A program made the position numbers and the translations under genes. From NCBI RefSeq assembly GCF_900107995.1, contig NZ_FNUM01000003.1:62001-126000 (forward strand): a stretch of 64,000 bases of DNA. Direction: 5' to 3'. Shown here in pieces: positions 1-8,530 of the stretch (its first letter is position 1; each line of letters starts with the position of its first letter). The notes beneath the pieces are model-generated. The model was not told the origin of the DNA. It did not search any database and saw only the letters and a program-made list of their open reading frames with translations. The DNA comes from Alcanivorax sp. DSM 26293 (GTDB taxonomy: Bacteria; Pseudomonadota; Gammaproteobacteria; Pseudomonadales; Alcanivoracaceae).

Positions 1-702
1 CACCATGGCCTGTTACGGCTGGAACAGGGAGATACCACGCTCACCGCCGTGTTCAGCAACCAGCACCGCAACCAGCTGATGTCCACGGATGCCGGGGCAC
101 AATGGCAGGCGTTCCAGGGGTTCATCCGCCAGGGTGTGCACCATATCCTGATCGGCTATGACCATATCCTGTTCCTGCTGACGCTGTTGTTCCCGGCGGT
201 GCTGCTATGGCAGCGGGGCGGCTGGCAGCCGGCACCCACTATCACCGGCGCGCTCACACAGACGCTGGCGATTGTTACCGCCTTTACCGTGACCCACTCG
301 CTGACCCTGGCTCTGGCAACACTGGGCATAATCACGCTGCCCACCTGGCTGGTGGAGTCCGCCATCGCCATCACCGTAGCGCTGGGTGCAGCGGCGAATC
401 TGGTACCCCAGTTGTTTCCCAAACGCTGGGTGATGGCTTTCGTGTTCGGGCTGATTCATGGTCTGGGCTTTGCCTCGGTACTGGCTGATCTGGGCCTCAC
501 TGACAGCGGGATTTTCCTGCCGTTATTGGGCTTCAATCTCGGCGTGGAACTGGGCCAGGTAGCCATCGTGCTGCTGTTTGTGCCAGCGGCCTATCTGGTC
601 CGGGAAACAGTGGCCTATCGACGGGTCTTTGTACCGGTGGGATCGGTGGCCATCATAATCCTGGCCGGAGTGTGGCTGGCGGAAAGGCTCAGCGGCGCCT
701 GA
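1..702 (+). CDS. HupE/UreJ-family membrane protein, 3' part
   Basis: The reading frame is open from base 1, so the gene enters from the left and only its C-terminal ~233 residues are seen. About six hydrophobic segments follow a histidine-rich first helix (HHILIGYDHILFLL), the signature of the HupE_UreJ_2 family. Family members are often linked to nickel/cobalt or hydrogenase contexts, but this subfamily has no firm function. A GTG at 49 is a possible internal start, but the in-frame residues upstream (GLLRLEQGDTTLTA) argue for a longer protein. The true start lies outside the window. Confidence 0.8.
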   Translation, partial: HHGLLRLEQGDTTLTAVFSNQHRNQLMSTDAGAQWQAFQGFIRQGVHHILIGYDHILFLLTLLFPAVLLWQRGGWQPAPTITGALTQTLAIVTAFTVTHSLTLALATLGIITLPTWLVESAIAITVALGAAANLVPQLFPKRWVMAFVFGLIHGLGFASVLADLGLTDSGIFLPLLGFNLGVELGQVAIVLLFVPAAYLVRETVAYRRVFVPVGSVAIIILAGVWLAERLSGA

Positions 703-747
703 CATGACAGACATGCCGGGCGCCCTCTGACCGTTGCCACAGATTGC

Positions 748-828
748 GTAGGGTGCACTGAGCCTAAGGCGAACTGCACCGGCCCGGCGTTTGATGGTGC
801 AGTTCGCCTTAGGCTCAGTGCACCCTAC
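748..828. repeat. 33-bp perfect inverted repeat (REP/MITE-like)
   Basis: Bases 748-780 and 796-828 are exact reverse complements, separated by 15 bp. Each arm begins or ends with the GTAGGGTGCA motif seen in many proteobacterial REP-like elements. It lies between the 3' ends of HupE and the thiolase gene and would form a very stable cruciform or RNA hairpin. Confidence 0.85.
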
Positions 829-860
829 TTCCTTGCAAACAGTGGTTGTTTGCGGCCATA

Positions 861-895
861 AAAAAGCCGCCCCGGTTTCCCGGGGCGGCTTTTTT
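861..895. terminator. Bidirectional rho-independent terminator
   Basis: A GC-rich stem (gccgccccgg / ccggggcggc region, 3-base loop) is flanked by A5 on the left and T5 on the right. It sits between the convergent HupE gene (+) and thiolase gene (-) and can serve both. Confidence 0.85.
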
Positions 896-984
896 CAGGT
901 CGAACAACGCCGCCGCGCGGCACCCAACCTTTCATCGCTGGCGAGCACTAACCTCGCGTTTCCACTTTCAACTTGAAACTGCTC

Positions 985-2151
985 TTACAGCACTTCGATG
1001 ATGGTGGCATTAGCTGTACCCAGGCCTTCGCAGATAGCCAACAGACCGTACTTGCCACCGCGACGCTTGAGTTCGTAGACCAGGGTCCCCATCAACTTGG
1101 TGCCGGTGGCACCCAGCGGATGGCCCAGGGCCTGGGCGCCACCGTTGACGTTGAGCTTGTCGTAGTCGGCGCCTACCGCCTTCATCCAGGCCAGGGGCAC
1201 GGAACCGAAGGCCTCGTTCACTTCATACAGATCGATGTCGCCAATGGTCATGCCGGCCTGCTTGAGCACTTTCTCGGTGGCCGGAATCGGGCCTTCCAGC
1301 ACCATGGTCGGATCGGAGCCCACCACCGCCATGGCATGGATACGCGCGAGAGGCGTCAGGCCGTATTCCTTCACCGCCTTTTCGCTGGCAATCATCACCG
1401 CCGACGCGCCATCGGTAATCTGGCTGGCATTGGCGGCGCTGATATGGCCCCCTTCCTGCAGCGGCTGCAGCGCCTTGATGGCATCCAGTTCCGCTTCCCA
1501 GCGGATCCCTTCGTCCACGATGTGCTCATCACTACTGCCATCTTCCAGGGTAATCGGCACCGGAATGATTTCGTCATTGAACCGGCCCGCTTCCGTGGCC
1601 GCGGCACCGCGCTTGTGCGAATCGTAGGCGAACTGGTCCAGCTCGGCCTTGCTTACCCCGTATTTCTCCGCCATGCGCTCGGCGCCGATGAACTGGCTGA
1701 ACGTCTCACCGGGATAACGCTTGCTGATTTCACCGGTGAACGGGTTGCCCATTTCCTTGACCGCAGTGACCGGCGCACCGATGGGCACCTGACTCATGGA
1801 TTCCACACCACCGGCAATCACCAGATCCTGGGTGCCACTCATGACCGCCTGGGCGGCGAAGTGAATCGCCTGTTGTGAGGAACCGCACTGGCGGTCGATG
1901 GTGACACCGGGGACGGATTCCGGCAGGCAGGAACTGAGGATGGAAGTCCGCGCCACATTGAAGGTCTGCGGACCGATCTGGCTCACGCAACCGAAGATCA
2001 CGTCGTCCACCTTCTCAGGTGCCACACCGATACGATTCACCACCGCATCAATGACCCGGCCACCCATATCCGCCGGGTGCACCTTGCTCAGCCGACCATT
2101 TTTCTTGCCACCGGCGGTACGCACCGCCGCTACGATATATGCCTCTGCCAC
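985..2151 (-). CDS. Thiolase family acetyl-CoA acyltransferase
   Basis: A complete 388-residue thiolase (family length ~390). It should transfer an acyl group between CoA and acetyl-CoA in beta-oxidation or its reverse. The nucleophilic Cys89 (DRQCGSS), the NEAF motif (312-315), His344 (ALGHPLGATG) and the second catalytic cysteine Cys374 (CEGLGTA) are all present; the last motif is a variant of the usual CxGGG. It is monocistronic, ending at the shared terminator at 861-895. FadA, AtoB and degradative paralogues cannot be told apart from this sequence alone. Confidence 0.9.
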   Translation of the reverse strand: MAEAYIVAAVRTAGGKKNGRLSKVHPADMGGRVIDAVVNRIGVAPEKVDDVIFGCVSQIGPQTFNVARTSILSSCLPESVPGVTIDRQCGSSQQAIHFAAQAVMSGTQDLVIAGGVESMSQVPIGAPVTAVKEMGNPFTGEISKRYPGETFSQFIGAERMAEKYGVSKAELDQFAYDSHKRGAAATEAGRFNDEIIPVPITLEDGSSDEHIVDEGIRWEAELDAIKALQPLQEGGHISAANASQITDGASAVMIASEKAVKEYGLTPLARIHAMAVVGSDPTMVLEGPIPATEKVLKQAGMTIGDIDLYEVNEAFGSVPLAWMKAVGADYDKLNVNGGAQALGHPLGATGTKLMGTLVYELKRRGGKYGLLAICEGLGTANATIIEVL

Positions 2152-2553
2152 CTTGTCACTCCTCGCATGTCGTTAACGGATCAAGCCTTATATTACCGAG
2201 GCTACTCGCGGGAATACGACAGGCTCAATGACGAAAAACAACGTGCCGGTCAGGCATTCGGTCACCGCCGCCTCAAGGCGGGGTCGCCATAACCACTGTA
2301 AAGTTCGAAAAAATCGATTAAATCGCCCAGCCAGTCCCACTGTTTCATCAAACTGTTCCAGCCCATCCTTGTCACCATGATTCAGACGGCCACATTCGCT
2401 GCGCCGTCATCGCTGGCATAACAACAACTCTCTGTAGAAACAGGCAACAACTGCCCAGCAACGCAATACCGCTATTGCGCGTGCCGGGCCTACTGTACGC
2501 GCAGCAAACCTAAACCGGGTGTGCACGGCACGCCCCCAGGTGGACATGACGCC
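2152..2553. other. Intergenic region between divergent genes
   Basis: 402 bp between the divergent thiolase and LpxR-like genes. It should hold both promoters. I see no convincing ORF, RNA gene or strong hairpin in it. Confidence 0.5.
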
Positions 2554-3729
2554 ATGAACGATGCAGAGAGACTGACAGGTTTTGCCACGCCGCGGCTGCG
2601 CCAACGGGGCAAATCAGCGATCACAGCGCTGCTGGTTGCCCTGCTGGGCGGCGTGGCGACACCGGGTACCGGCATGGCTGCCAGCACTGACAGCGTGCAA
2701 CTGGCCCGGGCCGGTGACCCTGCGTTCGAGGAACAGCGCCCACGTCGGCCTCGTCCCGATCCGCAACAGGAGCGGACCATCGACAGCTGGTCCCTGACCC
2801 TGGACAACGACTTGCTGGTCCCCGGCAGTCGCGATCAGGACTACACCTACGGGATCAGTGTGGCCGCTACCGGTCGCCAGGCCCGTGATTTCGCCCTGTC
2901 CCTGAATACGCCGCTGACCTGGATCGACAGACTCACCGGCGTGGACGGTATCGCCGGGGGCCAGATCCGGGGACACAGCTTTGAAGCCGGCATCTTTGGT
3001 TTCACCCCGGAAGACAAGGAGGCCAAGCGCCCGTTGTATGACGACCGCCCCTACGCCAGCCTGATGTATCTTTCCAGCAGCCGGGTACAGGTGAACCCGG
3101 CCAGGCAAGTGGCCTGGCACAGTACCCTGACAGTGGGTGCCATGGGGCTGGATCTGGCCGGCGACATCCAGAATGGGGTACACAAGGTGATTGGCAGCGA
3201 CCGGGCGGAAGGCTGGGAGCATCAGGTCAGTGATGGCGGCGAACCCACCTTCCGCTATGCGGTGGCCCGACAGAAGATCCTGCCCGTGTCATCCGACCGG
3301 CTGGAAGTGAAGAGCACCGTAGAAGGCTCGGTGGGCTACCTCACCGAAGCACGCTGGAGCCTGAGCTTCCGCGCCGGACGCCTGCATTCTCCCTGGTGGC
3401 AGACCAGTCCGGAACTGGCCCATTACGGGGAGCGCAACAACGCCACCGCCATGAGCCAGAATCATGAACATTATCTGTGGGGCGGCATCGCCCTGGTGGG
3501 CCGGGCCTATAACGCCTTTCTGCAGGGCCAGTTCCGCGACAGCGAAGTGAGCTACGACAGTGACGAGGTCAACCATGGCGTGGCCGAAGCCTGGCTGGGC
3601 TACACCTGGGCCTTCAATGATGGCTACCGGCTCAGCTATGTACTGCGGGGCCACACCTCTGAATTGAAGGAGGGCGTGGGCGACCGGAATGTGCTGTGGG
3701 GCGGACTGGTGTTTGCCAAAACGTTCTAG
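2554..3729 (+). CDS. LpxR-like outer-membrane lipid A deacylase family protein (DUF2219)
   Basis: 391 residues from ATG 2554, which has AGGTGG about 10 bp upstream; a GTG at 2521 would add 11 residues of poor quality. A long N-terminal region and hydrophobic core (residues 21-43) form a signal peptide. The mature protein carries the family motif LTLDND (81-86) followed by DQDYTYG (94-100), then alternating beta strands ending in F (LVFAKTF), as in outer-membrane barrels. LpxR removes the 3'-acyloxyacyl chain of lipid A in the outer leaflet. The activity is inferred from family only, and the protein is longer than enteric LpxR (~320). Confidence 0.75.
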   Translation: MNDAERLTGFATPRLRQRGKSAITALLVALLGGVATPGTGMAASTDSVQLARAGDPAFEEQRPRRPRPDPQQERTIDSWSLTLDNDLLVPGSRDQDYTYGISVAATGRQARDFALSLNTPLTWIDRLTGVDGIAGGQIRGHSFEAGIFGFTPEDKEAKRPLYDDRPYASLMYLSSSRVQVNPARQVAWHSTLTVGAMGLDLAGDIQNGVHKVIGSDRAEGWEHQVSDGGEPTFRYAVARQKILPVSSDRLEVKSTVEGSVGYLTEARWSLSFRAGRLHSPWWQTSPELAHYGERNNATAMSQNHEHYLWGGIALVGRAYNAFLQGQFRDSEVSYDSDEVNHGVAEAWLGYTWAFNDGYRLSYVLRGHTSELKEGVGDRNVLWGGLVFAKTF

Positions 3730-3755
3730 GCCCGGTTCAGCGCACCCTCCCACTG

Positions 3756-3831
3756 TTGGAGCTTTGCTGGCAAAGCGAAAAGCCGCTATGGAGGTAATAC
3801 CATCGCGTCGCTTTGCAGGCAAAGCTCCCAC
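3756..3831. repeat. REP-like inverted repeat
   Basis: The arms at 3756-3778 (ggagctttgctggcaaagcg) and 3808-3831 are near-perfect reverse complements, resembling the GGAGC...REP elements of pseudomonads. It lies between convergent genes and may act as a weak transcription end. Confidence 0.6.
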
Positions 3832-3837
3832 GAGGGG

Positions 3838-4233
3838 CTAGGATTTCAATGCTTCCGCGTAGGGGACCTGATCGGAGGATTCCCCGTAAATATCCCGCAC
3901 CGGTCGCACTTCGATGCTGCCATAGCGGGCCGGCGGAATACGGCTGGCCACACGAATGGCATCATTGAGATCATTGGCCTCGATCAGATAGAAGCCGGCA
4001 AGCTGTTCCTTGGTTTCCGCAAAGGGGCCGTCGGTAACACTGACCTGGCCGTCCCGCAATCTCACCGTGGTGGCCGTGGAGACCGGTTGCAGGGCGGAAC
4101 CGTCCAACATTACACCGGACTCCGTGAGCCCGCCACTGTAGGCCTGGCACTCCTTGTTCAGCGCCCGCCAGTGATCATCACCACGCTCCTGCATGGCCGC
4201 TTCGTTGTAATACACCAGACATAGATATTTCAT
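3838..4233 (-). CDS. YCII/DGPF-domain protein
   Basis: 131 residues with the namesake DGPF signature in VTDGPFAETKEQLAGF (~70-85), the hallmark of the DGPF clade of the YCII superfamily. RBS GGGAGAG precedes the ATG. It is the last gene of a run sigma factor - SnoaL-like - DGPF on the minus strand. DGPF proteins are the standard genomic partners of ECF42 sigma factors. Their biochemical role is unknown, though they are suspected to be small cytosolic enzymes or stress proteins. Confidence 0.85.
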   Translation of the reverse strand: MKYLCLVYYNEAAMQERGDDHWRALNKECQAYSGGLTESGVMLDGSALQPVSTATTVRLRDGQVSVTDGPFAETKEQLAGFYLIEANDLNDAIRVASRIPPARYGSIEVRPVRDIYGESSDQVPYAEALKS

Positions 4234-4245
4234 CGTGTTCTCTCC

Positions 4246-4692
4246 CTAGCTGAAGCGTACCGGCGTGTGCTCTGGCTGCCAGTCCATAATCAGGGACATA
4301 TCTTCCGGGTTGAAAGGGCAGGAAAAATGCTCATGCAAAATCTGCCACTGATCCCCGTCCCGTTCCCAGACCTGAGTCACACGCATCCAGCCTCCTTGCT
4401 GCTCTCCTTCCACCGTAGCGCCGCAATGGGTCAGGCTGTGACTGACCGCCAGGGAATCGGCCGTTTCCACTTTGTAGTCATACATCTCGAAAAAAGGGTC
4501 GGCAGGGCAGGATGCCATGCATTTTTTCCAGTGCTCCCGATAGGCAGGTGCCCCTTCTACCTGCAGCGCCAGAATGGCGTCGAAGGAGCGGATAGCAGGG
4601 TGGTAAAGGGCCATCACGGCCTCCACATCATTGCTGGCCGCCGCCTTCAGCCAACGGCGGGTCAGCTCTTTAATAGTGCGTTCAGTGCTCAT
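4246..4692 (-). CDS. SnoaL/NTF2-like polyketide cyclase-type protein
   Basis: 148 residues with the alpha+beta cone layout of SnoaL-like proteins: N-terminal helices (TIKELTRRWLKAAASNDVE), the YHPAI segment, and C-terminal strands with VTQVWERDGDQWQILHEHFS. RBS AAGGAG. It lies 12 bp upstream of the DGPF gene and just after an ECF-type promoter candidate, so it and the DGPF gene are likely co-regulated by the adjacent sigma factor. Substrate unknown. Confidence 0.75.
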   Translation of the reverse strand: MSTERTIKELTRRWLKAAASNDVEAVMALYHPAIRSFDAILALQVEGAPAYREHWKKCMASCPADPFFEMYDYKVETADSLAVSHSLTHCGATVEGEQQGGWMRVTQVWERDGDQWQILHEHFSCPFNPEDMSLIMDWQPEHTPVRFS

Positions 4693-4726
4693 GGTTTTCT
4701 CCTTGATTACGGTTGTCTTATCAAGG

Positions 4727-4754
4727 AATCGAAAGGGATGACACGGTTTCGACA
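4727..4754 (-). promoter_or_regulatory. Candidate ECF-sigma promoter for SnoaL/DGPF genes
   Basis: Reading on the minus strand, TGTCGA (4754-4749) is followed by a 16-bp spacer and TCGATT (4732-4727), about 35 bp before the SnoaL start. The pair does not look like a sigma-70 promoter and has the bipartite layout of ECF promoters. Assignment to the neighbouring ECF42-type factor is inference. Confidence 0.45.
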
Positions 4755-4770
4755 GGGCTGTGGATTTTTT

Positions 4771-6024
4771 TCATCCCAGCTCGACCAACCGCTGGCGCAG
4801 AAAGCGTTGTTCCGCGGGCTGCGAGGCCCGTTCCAGGGCTGCCTGGTAGGCGCTACGGGCCAACTCCCGCTGGCCCAGTCGACGGTGCATGTCCGCCCGG
4901 GCGGCGTGGGCCAGGTGGTAATCGTGCAGGGTGGCGTCCTCCATCAACGGGGCCAGCGCCTGCAACCCGATCTCGGGGCCATCACGCATGGCCACCGCCA
5001 CCGCCCGATTCAGTGCCACGATGGGGCTCGGCATCATGGTCAGTAACAGGTCATACAGCCCCACGATCTCGGCCCAATCGGTGGCCTCACTACTGGGCGC
5101 ATGGGCATGAACAGCGGCAATGGCCGCCTGCAGGGTGTAGGGGCCAAAACGTTGCGACTGCAGGGCATGGCGAACCAATTCATCCGCCCGGGCAATTTCT
5201 GCCCGGTCCCACAGGCTGCGATCCTGATGCTCCAGCAATACCAGCTCTCCCTGTGCCGTGGTACGCGTGGCACGGCGAGCGTGATGCAACAGCATCAATG
5301 CCAGCAAGCCCTGGCATTCCGGTTCCGGGCTGGGTAGCAGGGACAGCACCAGTTCAGCCAGACGAATCGCCTCTTCACTGAGGTCGTGGCGCAACACCTG
5401 ATCCCCTGACGAAGCCAGATATCCCTCGTTGAAAACCAGATAGATCACCTGCAACACCGATTGCAGACGCTCATAAAGTTCGTCGCCTTCGGGCACTTCA
5501 TAGGGGATCCTGGCATCGCGAATCTTGGCCTTGGCGCGCACGATACGCTGGGCCACGGTGGGGGCTTTTTTCAGAAAAGCGCGGGCAATTTCTTCCGTGG
5601 TCAGGCCACAGACTTCGCGCAGGGTCAGCGCCACCTGGGCGTCCCGGGCGAGCCCCGGGTGGCAGCAGGTAAAAATCAGGCGAAGCCGGTCATCGTCGAT
5701 GGCCAGATTTTCCACCTCCAGCTCCACCACGGCCCGGGCGGCCAGCTGCTCGGCCTGTTCGTGGAGAATCTGGTCATGGCGGGCCCGGCGACGTAGCTGA
5801 TCGATGGCCTTGAAACGACCGGCAGAGACCAGCCAGGCGCGGGGATTGTCCGGCACCCCTTCACCGGGCCATTGCCGCAGGGCGGCGATAAAGGCCTCCT
5901 GCAAGGCATCTTCGGCCAGATCAAAGTCCCCCAGAAGACGAATCAGGGTGGCCAGCACCCGCCGGGACTCTGTGGTGAAAATATGTTGAATGCGTTGTTC
6001 GGTGTCATCCCTGACCGTCATCAT
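4771..6024 (-). CDS. ECF RNA polymerase sigma factor with C-terminal TPR-like extension (ECF42 type)
   Basis: 417 residues, about twice a simple ECF factor. Sigma region 2 is at about 10-85 (LLGDFDLAEDALQEAF, then the DNPRAWL segment), region 4 at about 110-165 (LTLREVCGLTTEEIARAFL helix-turn-helix), and a helical TPR-rich C-terminal domain at ~180-417. ECF42 factors have this extension, lack an anti-sigma gene and are encoded with DGPF proteins, exactly as here. The start codon directly abuts the stop of the CbiX gene, so the two are co-transcribed and probably translationally coupled. The signal sensed is unknown. Confidence 0.88.
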   Translation of the reverse strand: MMTVRDDTEQRIQHIFTTESRRVLATLIRLLGDFDLAEDALQEAFIAALRQWPGEGVPDNPRAWLVSAGRFKAIDQLRRRARHDQILHEQAEQLAARAVVELEVENLAIDDDRLRLIFTCCHPGLARDAQVALTLREVCGLTTEEIARAFLKKAPTVAQRIVRAKAKIRDARIPYEVPEGDELYERLQSVLQVIYLVFNEGYLASSGDQVLRHDLSEEAIRLAELVLSLLPSPEPECQGLLALMLLHHARRATRTTAQGELVLLEHQDRSLWDRAEIARADELVRHALQSQRFGPYTLQAAIAAVHAHAPSSEATDWAEIVGLYDLLLTMMPSPIVALNRAVAVAMRDGPEIGLQALAPLMEDATLHDYHLAHAARADMHRRLGQRELARSAYQAALERASQPAEQRFLRQRLVELG

Positions 6025-6405
6025 TCAGTCCTGTGAGGCAATGTGCTCCAACACCAGCGACGCCAGCCCATCGGCGTTGCCGAAGTAGTCCAGCAACTCA
6101 ATGGTGAGAGCCGGAAAACGCTCGCGGGCATCTTCAACCTGGGCCGGAATATCCTTGCCCACGTGTTTGCCCTTGTTGAAGAACAAGGGATACAGCTGCA
6201 CATGGGTCACTGGCTGATGCTCCAGCTGCTGAATCGCCTCCACCAGCGAGGGCTGGGCCAGCTCGAGAAAACAGGGCAGCACCGCCACATATTCCTCGCC
6301 CGCCCCAGGGGCGGATTCCGCCACGGCTTCCACCAGGGCACGGAATTCGTCGTTGGCCGTGTCGCTGCGGCTGCCATGGGCCATGATCAATAGGGCTTTG
6401 GACAT
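6025..6405 (-). CDS. Single-domain CbiX/SirB-type sirohydrochlorin chelatase family protein
   Basis: 126 residues, the length of the one-domain CbiX(S) class. N-terminal LLIMAHGSRSDTANDEF carries the metal-binding His of the family, and a second region (VQLYPLFFNKGKHVGKDIP) holds the second His. Such enzymes insert Co2+ or Fe2+ into sirohydrochlorin (cobalamin or sirohaem). RBS GGAGAG. It heads the ECF sigma operon; no other tetrapyrrole gene is nearby, so the in vivo substrate is open. Confidence 0.8.
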   Translation of the reverse strand: MSKALLIMAHGSRSDTANDEFRALVEAVAESAPGAGEEYVAVLPCFLELAQPSLVEAIQQLEHQPVTHVQLYPLFFNKGKHVGKDIPAQVEDARERFPALTIELLDYFGNADGLASLVLEHIASQD

Positions 6406-6426
6406 TGATACTCTCCGAACGCTTGC

Positions 6427-6597
6427 GTAGGAGCGTCGCTGGCGGCGCGATTCCTGACCTGGATAAAAACGTTGTCACCTCAGGGGGCACAGAGCACACC
6501 GAGAATACCGATTCTTTTCCTCAGTGATCTCTGTGCGCTCGGTGGTGAAATCGCCTTTGATTTACGTGTTTTATCGTACCGCCAGCGACGCTTCTAC
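6427..6597. repeat. REP-like inverted pair
   Basis: 6427-6445 (gtaggagcgtcgctggcgg) and 6579-6597 are reverse complements with one mismatch. The right-hand copy supplies the TAG stop codon of the deacetylase-like gene (6594-6596). The same sequence occurs at 43316-43379. Confidence 0.7.
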
Positions 6598-7505
6598 AAC
6601 GACCTTGTCGCGAACTCGTAGCTGGCTTCGACGACGATGGCGTGCCGCCGTGCCAGCGCGACCCGGTCATCATCGTAGCCGCCACCGATCACCGTGGCCA
6701 CCGGGATTTCCCGGCGGCGGCAGCGCTCGATCACACCGCGATCACGGTCGGCGATACCCTGCTCGGAAATACACAGTCGTCCCAGCGGGTCATGCTCGAA
6801 AATATCCACCCCGGCATCATACAGCACCAGTTGCGGACGCACCGTGTCCAGCAGGGATTCCAGCGTTTCGAACACCGTGTCCAGATAATCCCGGTCACTC
6901 ATGCCCAACGGCAATCCCACATCCAGATCGCTTTTCTGCTTGCGCACCGGAAAGTTTTTTTCGCAATGGATGGAACAGGTAAACGCTCGTGGCTCATCGG
7001 CAAGCATGGCGGCGGTGCCATCACCCTGATGGACATCGCAATCGAAAATCAGCAGTCGCTCCACTGCCCCACTGGCCAGGAGTTGCTTCGCCGCAAAAGC
7101 CAAGTCATTGAAGATGCAGAAACCGGAACCGAAATCGTAATGGGCATGATGGGTACCCCCCGCCAGATGACAGGCCAATCCCTGTTTCAGGGCCAGCTGG
7201 GCGGTAAGCAGGGTGCCCATGGGGGCAATGCAGGTGCGTTTTACCAGCCCCTCACTCCACGGCAGCCCCAGGCGTCGCTGGGCTTTCGGGTCCAGGGTAC
7301 CGGCAACGATATCCGACACATATCGGGGACAATGGGCCTGGCCAAGCAGGGCCTCCTTGGCTCTTCCCGGGCGATATTCATTGTCGCCACGGGCAATTCC
7401 CGCCGCCCGCAAATGCCCGTGCAGCAGACCGAATTTTTCCATGGGGAAACGGTGTTCGCCGGGAAAGGGAAAGCTGTAGTTGGGGTGATAAACGAGGGGC
7501 AGCAC
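6594..7505 (-). CDS. Histone deacetylase family protein (class IV / HDAC11-like)
   Basis: About 303 residues from GTG 7505 (GGGA 6 bp upstream); a TTG at 7511 is an alternative start. Zn-hydrolase landmarks of the arginase/deacetylase fold are present: GGTHHAH (tandem His), FDCDVHQGDGT (Asp-x-His zinc ligands), YDAGVD (zinc Asp), and a late GGGY that can supply the transition-state Tyr. The short N-terminal FPFPGEHRFPMEKF segment is typical of class IV enzymes. Bacterial members act on acetylated small molecules, polyamines or possibly fatty-acylated lysine; the substrate is not predictable here. Confidence 0.88.
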   Translation of the reverse strand: MLPLVYHPNYSFPFPGEHRFPMEKFGLLHGHLRAAGIARGDNEYRPGRAKEALLGQAHCPRYVSDIVAGTLDPKAQRRLGLPWSEGLVKRTCIAPMGTLLTAQLALKQGLACHLAGGTHHAHYDFGSGFCIFNDLAFAAKQLLASGAVERLLIFDCDVHQGDGTAAMLADEPRAFTCSIHCEKNFPVRKQKSDLDVGLPLGMSDRDYLDTVFETLESLLDTVRPQLVLYDAGVDIFEHDPLGRLCISEQGIADRDRGVIERCRRREIPVATVIGGGYDDDRVALARRHAIVVEASYEFATRSL

Positions 7506-7565
7506 AGACAATCCCAGGTTAAACAGGAGGACAGGAATGGTGGCGGGCCGGACTGACTCCGACCC

Positions 7566-8246
7566 CTAGAACAACCACTCCAGCCCATGGCGGGCCTGGT
7601 TGCGGGCATTTTCGGTAATCACCTCGCCATGGGCCAGGCTGAGCTTTTCAAAGGGCCATTCCAGGATACGGGTGATACTGGCGCGGGCCTTGCGACGGTT
7701 CAGGTAGACCAACCGCAGGACCGGATGCCAACCCGGCTTTTGCCACAGGCCGCCCAGTTTCAGATACCAGCGGGTGAAGCCATGGTCACACTGGCGGAAG
7801 TTTTCGATCAGGTCGGCGGCGATCAGGGTACGGCTGGCGGAATGGTAAAACACCGTCTCCTGCAGCATGGAGCCTTCAATAAAGACCAGCTCGAAATCCT
7901 CTCCCCAATCCGGGTGCGGGGTTTCCGAGAGCACCGCGTCCAGCTTCAGATCCTTGCGCTTGCCGGCCAGTTTGGCCGGGCCATGCAGAAGCGCTTTCGG
8001 GTAACGCTGCTTTACCTCAGCGGCAAACACATGATGGAACAGATTGGGGCAAACGATATGTGTCACCTCCCCCAACGCCGCCAGCTCTGCCGCCAGATCC
8101 TCGTCCACCGGCACCGGCGAGTGCAACAGCAACCCGCCGCTGGACAGCTTCACGACGGTCATGCGAGTCCCCACATGGAGGCCCATGAAGGCATGGGGGA
8201 TGGCGACGTGCCAGAGGGTATCGGAAAGCGGTTGCAGCTGGCTCAT
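7566..8246 (-). CDS. DUF4336 protein (metallo-beta-lactamase-like fold)
   Basis: 226 residues from ATG 8246 (AAGGA 8 bp upstream); the open frame extends to 8420, but that part overlaps the next gene. It shows the DUF4336 pattern: LWHVAIPH, TVVKLSSGGLLLHSPVPVD, a THIVCPNLFHHVFA segment in place of the HxHxDH metal site, and a late HGEVI. Family members resemble MBL hydrolases with a reduced metal site. Function unknown. Confidence 0.75.
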   Translation of the reverse strand: MSQLQPLSDTLWHVAIPHAFMGLHVGTRMTVVKLSSGGLLLHSPVPVDEDLAAELAALGEVTHIVCPNLFHHVFAAEVKQRYPKALLHGPAKLAGKRKDLKLDAVLSETPHPDWGEDFELVFIEGSMLQETVFYHSASRTLIAADLIENFRQCDHGFTRWYLKLGGLWQKPGWHPVLRLVYLNRRKARASITRILEWPFEKLSLAHGEVITENARNQARHGLEWLF

Positions 8247-8299
8247 GATAGGTTCCTTGCGTCTCTCTGAAGTACCAAGACTAATGACGAAAGGCGGCG

Positions 8300-8524
8300 C
8301 TATCCATGGCTTTGTCGTAACGGCTCCAGCAACTTCTCGGTGCCATCCATCTTCAGCATCAGCGCCAGTGCCATCAGCCGGCCCAGCTCGCCATTGGGAA
8401 ATCCCTTGTCGGCGAACCACAGCAGATAGGGTTCGGGCAGATCGATCAGCACCCGGCCCTGGTATTTTCCGAACGGCATGGTGCGTTCGATCAGGGCTTT
8501 CAGGTCTTCCTGTTTGAAATCCAT
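8300..8524 (-). CDS. DUF3820 (QSregVF_b) small protein
   Basis: 74 residues with the family core MPFGKYQGRVLIDLPEPYLLWF (16-37; one continuous motif, key residues G-K-x-x-G and the LPxxYLLW helix). This short fold is widespread in proteobacteria and is labelled a putative quorum-sensing-regulated virulence factor in Pseudomonas; a real role is not established. It lies 6 bp downstream of the SRPBCC gene, so probably same transcript. Confidence 0.8.
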   Translation of the reverse strand: MDFKQEDLKALIERTMPFGKYQGRVLIDLPEPYLLWFADKGFPNGELGRLMALALMLKMDGTEKLLEPLRQSHG

Positions 8525-8530
8525 AGCGAC

